A stretch of 64,000 nt of DNA from Sisyra terminalis (Eukaryota; Arthropoda; Insecta; Neuroptera; Sisyridae), in contig OY292275.1 of the NCBI GenBank assembly GCA_958496175.1, positions 46,329,701-46,393,700 on the forward strand. Direction: 5' to 3'. Under the pieces are notes generated by a model, which saw only the letters and a program-made list of their open reading frames with translations, searched no databases and was not told where the DNA came from. A program made the position numbers and the translations under genes. The stretch's first letter is position 1. The number at the start of each line of letters is the position of its first letter. This document shows positions 36,608 to 47,920 of this stretch, one piece after another.

Positions 36608-38207
36608 TATCAGAAAGTAATTTCCAGATACAAAATATGTCCTATAAAGTATTTCAAATAAAATACAAAATGCTTTTCTAAAAAAACATATTTAAATACA
36701 AAATGGAAATAGGTATTTTGTATTTTCCTTTTCAACTACTACTATTTTAATAATGTCTCATATTTGCCCAAGACGTATTATTGGGTATATCTTTAACCAT
36801 AAAACTTCATTTTATTACTAAAGTGATAAGCAACTATAAGCGTTATATATGTTAAAAGCTATTTAAGTAATATTAGTTCAATAGTTTATGTAAATTTAAC
36901 AGTTAAAAAATTAATACAGTTTGCTCTAATTATAATTATATGAAATTTATCATTCTTAAAATTGGCTTAAATCACTTTCTAAATAAAAAGCTCAACTCAT
37001 CATGTATAAGAACCCATATATATGATACCATTGAAAAATATAATAACAATGCATGAAAAATCAAAGCAAAACACTGAACTGAAAGCTCTAACCACGCAGC
37101 TTTTAAGATTGTGTGTTCCCATTTTATGCTAAATTATTTTTGTAGTCAATTAATTTCAGAAAATTATGGATTTCTATGAATAGTTTATTTATAATTATAG
37201 ACATATTAAGGAGGGAAATAGGTGATGGGCGACGTATTTAGGGTAGTTTTCATAATTTTTTTAAGACATGAAAAATAAATATATTTTATTGAAACTTTGA
37301 CGTTATGTTACACATAATTTATTGAAGAATATGTACTAAAATTTTCAAATATTTTTCTTGCAAAATCCCAGAGACACCAGCTGCTTCTCATTATGTAAGT
37401 TGTCACATTAGGTAGTTTTGGTACATGGAGGTCTGGAGGTCCTGGAGATCACAATTTATATCTGAATTCAATTTTTCAAAAAAAAAATACTTTCTTTATA
37501 AGTGTCTCTTTTATTGAAACTATTTTTAACTTCTATTTTTTTTTTTTGTAGACTTACATGTTTTAAGGTTTAATTTCTCTGTCCATAAAAACTTAAATAT
37601 CGATTAATATCAAATTTACAAATATTCATTATAATAATTATAAATTATTCAGAAAAAGTTAAAAATATTATCATTCAATTTATGTGATTTACTGGAATTA
37701 TTCACAACCATCACCTTAAATGTCTTTAGGCTTAAAAATTAAAGGTTAAAAGACTATCCCAACGGTTCCAACGGTTCCACTATAGGGAGTGATATTGAGG
37801 AGAAAAAATCGACTAATTAAAATTCTATTTTTTTCTATTATTTGAAGAAATATCTGTTTTTTTCTTCTTTATATGTAACCGAAGGTGTGATGAATTAAAA
37901 ATTAGAATTAACTAACTATTATTTTTAATAATTACCAAAAGTTGTGGAAAAAGTAAGTACTTTTTCCATTCCAGTACTCCTAACCGCTCCTGTCTAGACT
38001 CGGGAGAGTTGTGAACGTAAAAATCCACAGTGAACATAAAAATCGATATTTAATTAATCGACTTCTTGTAATATTAAAATCGATTTTTATAGAAGACATA
38101 TTTTTTTTCCATAATCAATTATTTTATTCACATCCCTAATTAGTCGGTTAAAAGTTTATGGTTTACCCTGAACCTTAACAAAATTGCATCTTTTATTTTT
38201 TCGATTT
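36608..38207. other. AT-rich non-coding stretch with a possible decayed hAT element
   Basis: No supported gene. TATAGGGAGTGATATTG near 37783 and the mirrored CACATCCCTAATTAG near 38130 could be ends of an old hAT element that encloses AATCGACTAATTAA and TTAATTAATCGACTT. The flanks do not show a matching duplication, so this is not called separately. Confidence 0.35.
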
Positions 38208-38386
38208 ATTACTATTATTTAATCGTAATTTACCATTGGTTTATAAAAGCTTAAGTCTTTAGTGCTAGTTGAGTCAATAAAAATTCATAAACCGAGAAAT
38301 ATTAGAAATTTCACTTTTCACAAGATTCGAATCTTATTGACCTCATCGAACCTTGATCATCTGTCCATTAGCCAGCTTTGCATCAT
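38208..38386 (-). mobile_element. tRNA-derived SINE, copy 7 (decayed, minus strand)
   Basis: In reverse complement the landmarks run TGGCTAATGGACAG, AAGATTCGAATCTTG (B-box region), AATATTTCTCGGTTTATG, TTTTTATTGACTC and AAAGACTTAAGC, the SINE order with many changes. It is the only minus-strand copy recognised. Confidence 0.55.
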
Positions 38387-39489
38387 ATTATTGCCTCCAA
38401 ATTACTAGAGAATTTTCAAGAAAATCCCAAAAAATAATCTGGTGGAAAATTTCGTCAAAACTGCAATGTTTTGGCTGTTTAAATTTATCAATCAAGACAA
38501 TATTTGACGTAAACTAATAGCACACAGAACAAAAGTGAATAAATACCCAATTTAATAATACTCAAACTTTTTTTTAATATTTGGCATGAATACGATTTCG
38601 AACATTCCGTTTCACTCGTCGAAAAAGTCACTAGTACCTACCTAGTTACGTTAAAAATAAAATGTGAGACTATTTTTCTTAGTGAAATTTAGACATATTG
38701 TTTACGTGAAACTTGACATTGATTATGAAAATAAAAATAAACATTCTCGTAGATAGTCATACGAGAATTGCTAAAAAAAGATTTCTAAATATTGCACATA
38801 TCGAAGAACTCACTTACACTCACTTCATTATCATAACTAAATATCAAACTAATCTTAGCCCAAAGTTTTCCGTCAAAGAAATCGATCAAATTCATTTCCT
38901 TTGACCTACAGAAAAAAATATTTATTTTTATAGCTAATCTATTGATAATTCCTCGACATGTTGTAATAACAATGAAAAAAATGAGACGCTTAAGAATATT
39001 TATATTTAAAGAAATTGCATCGCCGATTTATTTGAAAATTGTTTTAAAATGTTCACTTTTGTTAAAGAAAGTAACAATAAAGGTTTACATAGTTTCAGCA
39101 GGTTTTAATTAAGCGAAACGAAGACAACTCATTAAAGACAAATTAAAATTCACCGAAATTACTAAACTTTCGAAGCTTATTCTAAGTTATCCGCTTACTC
39201 TTCGATTTCTATTCGGGAAGTATTCGCCAAGTGGTTTTAAGCCCCATATACTTAAGTGTGAAAAAAGGTATTCATAACACTTCCTATAGGGAATTGAAAC
39301 CTGAAATCATACAAGATTGTTCGTGTAACTCTTTTTTAACCTACATAAACGTATGTAGTTAACTCAAGTTGACGATAATATTTTTCTAGCCCTGAATATA
39401 TATCACCATTTTACGAATAAAGCTCTTTTTAGAATTTGTGAATAATCTAGCCAAACATTTGTTCCAAACTTTATCACAAGTGTTTTAGG
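38387..39489. other. AT-rich non-coding stretch
   Basis: No supported gene or repeat. The frame at 38713-38904 has no recognisable domain. Confidence 0.35.
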
Positions 39490-39690
39490 CGAAAATAAGT
39501 TTAATAATGCTTGGCAGCAGGTTTTCTTCTGAAAAATAATAAAGTAAATCCAGAATACCGGGACAGTTGGACACAATATTTGGACAGGAGAAAATAGGAG
39601 ACGGGAAACATCACGGACACACCAATTAAAGCAGGAGTTCCAGAAGATAGTGCACTGGGTCCATTGTTATACTTGCTATACAGAAATGTG
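39490..39690 (+). pseudogene. LINE reverse transcriptase fragment
   Basis: The plus-strand frame at about 39622-39683 reads TPIKAGVPEDSALGPLLYLL, which corresponds to the reverse transcriptase motif usually written AGVPQGSVLGPLLYLLY in arthropod LINEs. Upstream bases resemble the preceding region (TGGACACAATATTTGGACAG) but hold stops. It is most likely part of the same dead element as 40296-41390, interrupted by AT-rich DNA and a SINE scrap. Confidence 0.7.
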
Positions 39691-40202
39691 CAAAATAATT
39701 TAAAAAATTTATTTGAATACAAAATGCAAATAATTTTTATTTTTTCTATTTCAAATTAATAAAAATGCTTCAAATGTACGTATAGATAATCCCTTAAGCA
39801 TTAATGCACTAATTTTATCTACGCTTCTTAAAATAAAGAATAGATTTAACAAGTAACATAATAAATCAAATTGTTCATATTTTTAACAAATAGTAATCAT
39901 TATTTACTTTTATTTTGATCCCTTTTTAAAAGTTATTGTTTGCTGAAAATTTACGTTTGCATTCAAAACGCTCACGTAAAGCACAACTTTTTTATGGCCA
40001 TATTTTCAAGTATCAGTATCTATATTTATATATTAATATTTTTTGTAGGAAACACAAAAATAAGCAGAAAAATAAATTCTTAGTTTTGGATCTACTTTAT
40101 ATATATATGGATTGTTTTCGATTTTACTAAAACGTTTAACGTGAATTGAAACGTGGGAAGGGGTAGAGGAATAAAAATTAAAAGAATCAGCTAAAAGTCT
40201 TT

Positions 40203-40290
40203 TCAGTAACCGAATGGATAAAGTGGCCTGAAATTAGTAGATACTATGCTTAAGAATCATCGTGAGCCAATGTTCAATATTAATCAGTTT
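40203..40290 (+). mobile_element. tRNA-derived SINE, partial copy
   Basis: Only the 5' part is recognisable (AACCGAATGGATAAAGTGG, ATTAGTAGATACTATG and AATCATCGTGAG where the B-box should be). It lies between the two halves of the LINE remnant. Confidence 0.35.
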
Positions 40291-40295
40291 ATGAT

Positions 40296-41390
40296 TTGTT
40301 CTACAGAATAAATACCAGGCAAGCTTTCGTTGATAACACTGGGGTCATCAGCAACACTCCAACTATAGTTCTGGAAGCCATTTCGCCCCCTCCCACCAGA
40401 ATCTTTGTCAAAAGGTGGCAAGAAAGGGATCATACAAACTACAAAACAACAATACCTGGAGACCCAAGAACCCAAATTTGGGACACGCTAAAATAAACTA
40501 TGTAATTGATCATCCGAACTTCGGGATGATACAGGACTACATGAAAACCAAATTCAGCCTTTCGAGACCATAATAAGCCAAAAAAACGAATGATGAGAAA
40601 AAAATCAAGTAAATTCAAGTGATGTAGTATAGTTCACAGACGGATCAAAGACAAACGACAGGGTGAACGCAGGAATATGGGGAGAAAATTCCCGAAAATG
40701 AATAGTCATAAGTCTGGGGAAATGTCCACAGAATGGGAAGAAAATATGACAATGAAACGATAAGAACCTTTCTAGATAGCGAAGCCCCAATTAAAGCGAT
40801 CGAATCTTACCAGACGAACTACTAACTGGTGTAGGAATGCAAAACATTCCTCATCCAGTTGACGAAATCCAACAAAATAACACTTGCTTGAGTACCGGAG
40901 TATTCTGGCATTAAAGGTAACAAGAAGAAGAGAGGCTTGCAATGGCAGGCTCAAGTGTACCATTTATAAATCCAAACTCCCGAAACCGACTATAGAAGTG
41001 CCGATGTGGACAACATCAAACCGAATAGCCGAATGAACTCAAAATGAATAAGTAAAATGCTGGAATAATTATTCAGGAGGCGAATTTCCAAAGGTTATGA
41101 CAAAGATACTTCTGAAAAAATAAAACAAAAGACTTCTGACCTACGGGAGAAATTATATCAAAATACTGGTGGTTCTATAAATGGAACAATTTGAGAAAGC
41201 ATCTCCAAACTATAGAGAAAAATATAGAATCATACAGAGTACATGCAGGAAATGGGGGGGAGAGGAGACTATTTCCCACTAATTGAACCAATTGGACCTA
41301 GAAACAAAGCTGGGACACAATAGTCATTTTAGAACGCAGCACAGGACAACTCTTAGAAGAGACCCCCCAAACAATGAAAAAGAAGAAAAG
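40296..41390 (+). pseudogene. LINE remnant: post-RT region and RNase H domain
   Basis: A frame at 40296-40496 has RQAFVDNTGVISNTPTIVLE, which matches the segment between reverse transcriptase and RNase H in arthropod LINEs (typically ITGAMRTTPTAALE). At about 40632-40690 the frame reads FTDGSKTND and then AGIWGENSRK, the first catalytic-Asp strand of RNase H. At about 40920-40975 AMAGSSVPFINP corresponds to the end of the same domain. Stops and frame changes occur throughout. Presence of RNase H points to an I/LOA-like or Jockey-related lineage rather than L1. It is immediately followed by a SINE. Confidence 0.75.
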
Positions 41391-41560
41391 ATGGTCAAGT
41401 GATCAAGGTGGCCGCTCCAAAGATGGTAAGATTTAAGTTCAAATCTCGTATCGAACAAATTTTCGATATTTCTCGACTTACGGATTGTTTTAAACCCTAG
41501 AGTCGCTAAAGGCCTTGATAGTTATAAGGCGACAGTAAATAATAATTGAAAAGCACGATA
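41391..41560 (+). mobile_element. tRNA-derived SINE, copy 8
   Basis: GATGGTCAAGTGATCAAGG (A-box region), AAGTTCAAATCTCG (degraded B-box), TTTTCGATATTTCTCGACTT, AAACCCTAGAGTCGCTAAAG, GCGACAGTAAATAATAATTG. It directly abuts the LINE remnant. Confidence 0.78.
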
Positions 41561-42370
41561 AAGCTTAATTAAAATAAAACAAAATTACTGTTTAATGATT
41601 TTTTACAAATTGCTGTTGATTATTGTGACTGTTGCGAATGTTATACCATAATGTTATAACTTTTTTAGCTTAAGATGAGCAACTTGATTTGAAAGTTCTT
41701 TAATTTTTAAAATTAAATAAAAAAGAAATTTGAGAGCATAAATTTATATTATTAAAGCAATATTTATTTACTCAGTTAATGTCCATTGTTAGATAATTAA
41801 GTTATTTTCATAAGGCTTACTTATCAAGTACTCAAGTTATTTTATCAAGTATGTAATCGTGATCTTAATAAAGTCCTGGAAGGTGACGAAACGTCGTACA
41901 AAAATCAAATAAAAATTATTAAGAAAAAAAAATTATTATATAGTTTAGTCCAAAAAAAAACTTTGAAAATAACTAAAACAAAGCAACACCTATTATTAGC
42001 TAATTCTAGCAGTATTCGAGTTAACCTGAGTAATTACATTCGACTGATTTTTCAGATGCATGAATCTAATCAGAAGTAATCTAATTAACTTACAGTTGAC
42101 TAATCAATCATTTAATAATGTTTACAAGAGCTGAACTTTTAAATAAATGATAATAAAAAGTACAGATTAAAATTATATTTGTCAAATTCAAAACAGACCT
42201 TCAATTTTAACATTATTTATAACAAGTATAAAATATGAAATAAAGTATAACAACAACAAAATAAAATATGAAAAAAAAAACATTGAATTTACAATCATTT
42301 TAAAGCAGATTTTATTTGTATATATTTATTTATGTTTTATCTATTTATTTCATTAAAGTATTTATTTTTT
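41561..42370. other. AT-rich stretch downstream of the myofilin-like gene
   Basis: No gene. A short phrase GGTGACGAAACGTCG near 41881 resembles the GACGAAACGTT ends of the foldback at 12.5 kb and may be a scrap of a related element. The right end is the 3' flank of the minus-strand gene, with AATAAA on the minus strand at 42311-42316. Confidence 0.4.
42311..42316 (-). promoter_or_regulatory. Possible polyadenylation signal of the myofilin-like gene
   Basis: On the minus strand AATAAA lies about 55 bases after the TGA stop at 42371-42373. Other AATAAA hexamers lie between them, so the exact site is uncertain. Confidence 0.35.
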
Positions 42371-44223
42371 TCAAAATGAAACCATTTTCTTTTCAGAGCG
42401 TGCTGAAATCTTGGATGTCTTCATCGATGATTGCAAAGACGATTGTTGCAAATCGTCGCATTCGCCGATGAAAGCTCGGATCTGTTTAGAGCGACGTTCT
42501 CGTGCCGCTTGTCGCTCATTGATTTGGTCCATTTCGTCTTCCAGATCTTGTATTCGAGCTTTGGAAAGCTTGGCTCGTTGAACCGCTGCAGAAGTTTCCT
42601 CATCGCGAAGTGCGGTCCATTTGGACGTAATTGGTGCATCCAGATCGTCATCTAGCACGACTTGTTGACGGGGCTTTAAACCATTTTCGCCGTTCTTAAT
42701 GCGACGAATACTCGATTCATTGATGCCGACTGAATCCAACAGCTTTTCGGAAAGTCCAAAATTTCGTTTGGTAGTTATAGCGCTTACTGTACCCTCCAAA
42801 TCGATGTCTTCAATTCGACTGTTCAGTTTCTTATTGGCGCGAATGCGTTTTAAAGTTCCTGCAATCTAAAATGAAAATAAGGGATCAATTTTTTATATTG
42901 ATTTTTTTTAAACCTAAGTTCTAGGTCTATTGTTTAAATAGTCTATTGTATAAATCATATTGTTTATAATTTGTGTATGCCGTCTATTTTAATTTCAAGA
43001 AGAATTCAGAATCTTGATCAGGATATCTGAAACCTGTTGATATACCTTAAAAAATTTATAAACATGTATATGTTCATAAAGTATATGAAGGGTATTGCGG
43101 GTTTCCTTAATTTAGAGGAAGGCACATGCCCTGTTATACTCACGACTGCAGAGGATTCATATATTTATTTTCACAATGTATTGTTTAGAAATGATAGATA
43201 ATTGTTATGTGATTTTGGATAACAGAGAAAGCGTTGTTTAAACATGATTTCAGCTTTAGGGAATGAATAATTTATAAATTTCGGATCTACATTCTACACA
43301 TTCCTAAAGTACGTAAGTTTGAGTATAAGAAACTCTGGAATATCATAATTTTTGTATATTTTTAATTCGTTCGGTTTATATACACTTATACAGTAATCCC
43401 TCCAACTGCGAGGTAGTTTCGTTCCCCAAAAACAGCACGCAATACAAAACCGCGCCATGTGAACCCTATTTTGTATAAAAAAGGGGAACAGTTGGATTTA
43501 CTTAGAATATTTCGCAATAAAAAAGATTTTCTGCGATAAAAAGAGATCAGTCGTCGCTATATTCCGATGAGCTTTTTTGCCTTTGAAAAAATAAGACTAG
43601 TAATCTTATTGTTTACCAGTCCTTCTCGTAAAAAAGGAAATATGAGGAGCCAAAGAACCTGATAAATTACTGCCAAAATTTAAGATACTCATGAAGACCA
43701 AAATTTCAACAACTGCACAGTATGTAAATGGGTATTAAAAACTCAATTCGTGCAGAAGAAAACCCGGGCAGTTGGAGGGATTACTGTATTTATGAAAACC
43801 GTTTCCTTTATTTCGGCACATTACTACTGGAGCACTAAAAATTTACACTAAATACCTAAAAAATTTAGATCAATATCAGTTTGGAGTCCAGTTCTAAAAA
43901 AAATAATATCAATCTTAATTTACCTCTTCATCAATTTCATCTTCCGGATTTAAGGAGCTGCGTGTAATTGCGGCTCCACGTGAATCAAACACGGTGTTCT
44001 CGGTAATGAATTTCTCAGCACGACGTCTTGCCGATGTTAAATCATCGTTTTCAAAAGCACGTTCGTAGCGTTCCTGGAGATCTTTGGGCACAGAAGGTGA
44101 TTTCTCAGTTTCTAGTGGACGTCCCGAATATTTTCGGTCAAGTCGGTCCAATGCTGGTTTGTAATAACTTTCGCCAAGGTTGTAATTTGAATTGTAGACA
44201 CGAGTTCTTCGTGGTCGAGACAT
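42371..44223 (-). CDS. Mf: Myofilin-like thick-filament protein
   Basis: Two coding exons on the minus strand: 44223-43924 (ATG, 100 codons, donor GAG|GTAAAT) and 42865-42371 (acceptor CATTTTAG, 164 codons plus TGA), joined in phase 0 to give 264 residues. Exon 1 encodes a basic start (MSRPRRTRVYNSNYNLGESY) with YYKPALDRLDRKYSGRP. Exon 2 encodes IAGTLKRIRANKKLN, then a predicted coiled coil near residues 190-235 (LSKARIQDLEDEMDQINERQ) and a Ser/Lys-rich tail. There is no signal peptide or membrane segment. The start and overall plan fit insect myofilin, a thick-filament core protein, from memory of the family; a miniparamyosin-type or other muscle protein is the alternative. The 1058-bp intron holds a pogo-like MITE. 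A splice acceptor (TTGCAG, exon edge 44271) just upstream shows that the 5'UTR is also spliced. Confidence 0.65.
43391..43786. mobile_element. pogo-like MITE in the myofilin-like intron
   Basis: The termini are CAGTAATCCCTCCAACTGC and GCAGTTGGAGGGATTACTG, a perfect 19-bp inverted repeat, with TA on both sides (43389-43390 and 43787-43788). At 396 bp there is no transposase. The perfect termini suggest fairly recent insertion relative to the other elements here. It lies wholly within the intron 42866-43923. Confidence 0.9.
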
Positions 44224-44271
44224 GGTTTATTCCCTCGTTAAAATTCCAAAATCCGAAGCAAAACCAAACGT

Positions 44272-45263
44272 CTGCAATGAACGGAACAGAAAATTATGAG
44301 TATTTCATTTTGGCAAACGTTCATGTTAACTGATTTCAAGTTATGTAAATGATTAGTGGATGATGTGTTTTGTGTGGGATTTTACTGCAATCGAAAATTG
44401 CGCATTTTATGTAAAATTAAACTAATGATTAATATGGATGGGAACATTAACGAGTGTTGCAAGAATTATTGGGTGAAAATAAACATGTGAAGTAATAATT
44501 TCAATTAAAATTTAAAAAAAGGCGCTCATTAGTTTTTTAGCCGTAAGGGATGAGGAGAAAAAAACAACTTATTTTCCCTTTGACGATTTTTTATAATTTT
44601 TATCAATATCAAATGTGAAAGTTTATTCAAGATTTTTTTACGATATTCAAAGCTCCCGTACAATTGATTTTCGTTATAAAGTTAAATATAGAATTGTATT
44701 TTCAACAAATCTAATATCTACCCTTTTTCAGTTATCCTCAACTTGTGGATTAGTGAGAGCCCTCACTTGGGTGCCTAAATAATGAATGCTTTAGATGAAT
44801 TGCTGAAAGTATCGAAGGGGTGCAATGTAATTAGATGGTATAATGAGTTCCACTTGAAAAGACTTAAAAATATATCGCTAACATTTAATCTTTATGGTTT
44901 CTTTGTAAATATTCCAACTTATTCAATCATCATTATAATTGTTCTTATCTCTTCAGGGGGCAGTTATCCTCTTTTACTCTCCATTGGAGACATTTTTGCA
45001 ATTCTCTTTCACAACTACATGGCGCCTGGATTTTTTAAAAAAATTAAATATATAAGGTTACTATTTCTGTTGAAATTTTTAAATTTCACAAGATCAGAAT
45101 TATGGATTGTTTTTCCCATAAAAAAATTTATGAGAAATTTTTTTGGAAATCGTAGATTCTTGTATTGGAAATATAAAAAAAGGATAGATTGTTTAGTGCA
45201 ATAAAAAAGGCCTACCTTTAGGTAACTATCGTTCATGTTTCAAGTATAACGTTATTAATATAT
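44272..45263. other. Non-coding stretch upstream of the myofilin-like gene
   Basis: No supported gene. It contains a 140-codon plus-strand ATG frame (44782-45204) rich in Ile, Phe, Leu and Lys with no recognisable domain, judged more likely a chance frame in AT-rich DNA. The 5' non-coding exon of the minus-strand gene was not located. Confidence 0.35.
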
Positions 45264-46497
45264 GGGTAATTCTCATGAAATATTGAAATTCTTATCCTTT
45301 TAGTTTTAGCAAAAATCTAAGCGATCTATGATGGTATTTTTTTTTCTTTAAATGAACGTTACTTGGGCTAATGGTGTTGGTTATAATTTTTGAACCATAT
45401 TAATATCTCTATATAATAGTAAATAAAAAATACCCCGAAAATCATTCCCTCACTATGTCCCAAACTTGAGATTAGCATATTTTTGAACTTTAAAATCAAA
45501 AATTATTCATAAAAATTATTTGCTAATTTGACTAATTGATTAAAAGCACAATAGATTTACAAAAATCTTTTGAGATTGGAATGAAAAATAAAAAAACGTT
45601 TTCAAATATATATTTTTATGTGCCCCATAAAATAAAATCATTCTCTCAGACCTTTACTAATAGCCGATATGCGAACGAATCTGTAATAATTCATGAAGGC
45701 TCTCATTGGTATTTGATTATTGGCAATACTATCAATTATTTCACATATTTAAGTCAGCTTACACGTGTAAGTATCTGTCCAAAAACATAAAAAATGAAAA
45801 TTATTTCAATATTTCATTTTCAGTCGTAATTCCCTCACATTGAAGAAACATAGAAGTATTTATACATTTATAGGTTTACTATATCATAATAATAATTGCA
45901 CAGTAAAGTAGGTTGTCATGGACAGTAAACTTAGACAAGAATTCAGATGTAACAAAAGTTTATGTTATTAAGATTTTTTCAGTTATACTTCATTTTATCA
46001 TCCCCTATTTCAAATTGAAACGAGGGAATGACGATATATGAGGTAATGGGTTTTAAACTATTCGAATTTGACTTTTTTTATTTTTTTGCTTATTTAATTA
46101 TTAAATTCACCGGTTTTTCCTGTTTAAAGATGAAAATATTATTCATATAGACTTTAGTGAAAATTATTGCTGTACCTATAAAGGACAACAAATAACATTT
46201 TATATAGGGGTATTATGTCTATGTAACAATAATATTGTTATGGCCAAACATTTTACTCTCTATGAAACAATAACAGACACGTTTCAATGTCGGTATGGCC
46301 TATTTCAACTATTTCCTCACTTTTAAAATTATAAATCGTCCTTATAATTCGTCTAAAATAAGTTTATTCTAGGGACCACTGCATTGGTAAAATCTAGTTT
46401 TTCAAATAATACAAAATTGCCAAAAAAATCAAATTATTAAATATATTTTTTATAATTTTTTTTCTACTTAATTTCGAAATTTGATGAAGATCATTCT
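45264..46497. mobile_element. MITE-like element with GGGTGATTCTCA-type ends
   Basis: The left end reads GGGTAATTCTCATGAAAT and the right end ATTTGATGAAGATCATTCTG, an imperfect inverted repeat. The right 200 bases, read on the minus strand (CTAGATTTTACCAATGCAG, TTTAGACGAATTATAAGGAC), match the sequence starting at 63812 near the window end (CTAGATTTTACCAATATAG, TTAAGACGAATTATAAGGAT). Two independent places sharing end and subterminal sequence show it is a dispersed element. No coding frame is credible. Confidence 0.65.
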
Positions 46498-47136
46498 GTA
46501 AATACTGTAAATATCTTTAATTAGGTTTACGATTGTTGATAGGATTTTTAATTGTTAGCTCAACAGATATAATTCATTACGACCATTTGTGACTGGTAAT
46601 TTGAATAATTTTTTCTAGAATTGAGAGTTTTTTTTATTTTATACATTTACTAAATAGAAATAAAATAATTTAAATGATTTAAATAATAATTTAACTTAGT
46701 TTTGTTGTGAATGAAAAATTTGAAAACTTTAATAACAAATAGTAGCATTATGTTAGATTTCTGTTAAACCGACTCAATAAACAGAGTGAACAGTTGTTCC
46801 AAATTAGGTTGGTGGCGGCAGCGTCGCAAAAAATAATCTCTGGCTCGTTTCCACTAATCGTTGTGCTTATGGCCAGCACTCTGTCGGACGTGCCAGCTGA
46901 CTTTTGACTATCATACGCCATTTCCCTTCATCTGTCATCCGCAGTGCAAGTAGTGAAAGCCTTTGTTTGGATACAAGCAGACTAATTTAGTCGTAGAGAC
47001 GTTAACAATTTTGTGGACATTCATTAAAAATTGTCGCTTTCATCCTATTTTCATGAACAATTTGAATTTTTCGGTTGTCGAGCGTACGATAAGTGTTGTA
47101 TTTGTTTCGAGTTAGTTAAATTGAAAACGTACAAAC
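46498..47136 (+). promoter_or_regulatory. UBE2H upstream region and 5'UTR
   Basis: From about 46795 the composition becomes GC-richer (GGTGGCGGCAGCGTCGC, TCTGTCGGACGTGCCAGC) and stays so up to the ATG at 47137. This is the likely promoter and 5'UTR of the ubiquitin-conjugating enzyme. No clear TATA box is seen. 46498-46790 is plain AT-rich DNA. Confidence 0.45.
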
Positions 47137-47682
47137 ATGTCGTCGCCAAGTGCTGGAAAACGGCGTGTTGACACTGACGTGTTGAAATTAATAGAAAGCA
47201 AACACGAAGTGACCATTTTGGGAGGTCTAAACGAGTTTTGTGTCAAGTTTTATGGTCCTCGTGGAACGCCATACGAAGGTGGCGTGTGGAAAGTGCGGGT
47301 CCACTTGCCCGAACAGTATCCATTCAAATCGCCAAGTATTGGATTTATGAATAAAGTGTATCATCCAAACATTGACGAAGTCTCTGGCACGGTTTGCTTA
47401 GACGTAATCAATCAGGCCTGGACTGCCCTATACGATCTATCGAATATTTTCGAATCGTTTCTTCCACAGTTGTTAACGTATCCAAATCCGATAGATCCCT
47501 TGAACGGCGATGCAGCCGCTATGTATTTACACAAACCGGAAGATTACAAGAAAAAAGTTGCTGACTACGTTCGTAAATATGCCACTGAAGAAGCACTTCG
47601 TGGCCAAGAGTCCAGCCCCTCCGACAGCGAGTCCTCGATGTCAGACTTTAGCGAAGACGAAGCCCAGGACATGGAATTATAA
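47137..47682 (+). CDS. UbcE2H: Ubiquitin-conjugating enzyme E2 H
   Basis: A single uninterrupted ATG frame of 181 residues, close to the 183 of human UBE2H. It starts [20 protein letters not shown] and has the UBC fold through residue about 150: the [11 protein letters not shown] strand, the [10 protein letters not shown] turn, the HPN motif at 76-78 and catalytic Cys87 in [12 protein letters not shown]. The C-terminal tail from about residue 158 is acidic and Ser-rich ([20 protein letters not shown] at the very end), typical of UBE2H. It takes ubiquitin from E1 and passes it to substrates with E3 partners; in vertebrates the CTLH complex is the known one. The lack of coding introns is notable. 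It sits alone between two repeat-rich stretches with its own GC-richer upstream region. Confidence 0.96.
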   Translation: MSSPSAGKRRVDTDVLKLIESKHEVTILGGLNEFCVKFYGPRGTPYEGGVWKVRVHLPEQYPFKSPSIGFMNKVYHPNIDEVSGTVCLDVINQAWTALYDLSNIFESFLPQLLTYPNPIDPLNGDAAAMYLHKPEDYKKKVADYVRKYATEEALRGQESSPSDSESSMSDFSEDEAQDMEL

Positions 47683-47914
47683 CACACGTTCGAATTCATC
47701 GATACCAATTCTCAAGAAATCAATCAATTCAAGTACAACGCATTCGCGCCAGAGTCATCGTCATCAACTCTCTTATTTCCGTCGTCGTCGCCACCATCAC
47801 CGTCATCGTCGCAACTAATCAACAAATCAATCACTAGATTTTACTTGGGATGAAAAAAACTTTAAAAAAAAAACCTTTTCAAGTCCCAGAAAAAATTACT
47901 TTAATCGTTTAATT

Positions 47915-47920
47915 AATAAA
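47915..47920 (+). promoter_or_regulatory. Possible UBE2H polyadenylation signal
   Basis: AATAAA follows the stop codon by about 230 bases, after a 3'UTR that includes a TCG/CAC-rich stretch near 47756-47815. Many A-rich sequences follow, so later sites remain possible. Confidence 0.35.

Noticed and set aside
37783..38140. Possible hAT element with TAGGGA-type ends
   Set aside because: The ends match only loosely and the 8-bp flanks differ, so borders cannot be supported.
44782..45204. 140-codon ATG open frame on the plus strand
   Set aside because: It is rich in Ile, Phe, Leu and Lys as expected of translated AT-rich DNA, shows no domain I recognise, and lies in a gene-poor stretch next to a transposon. 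Not called without expression evidence.
47510..47818. 102-codon frame overlapping the end of UBE2H
   Set aside because: It is a +1 frame shadow of the UBE2H 3' end continuing into the TCG/CAC-rich 3'UTR.
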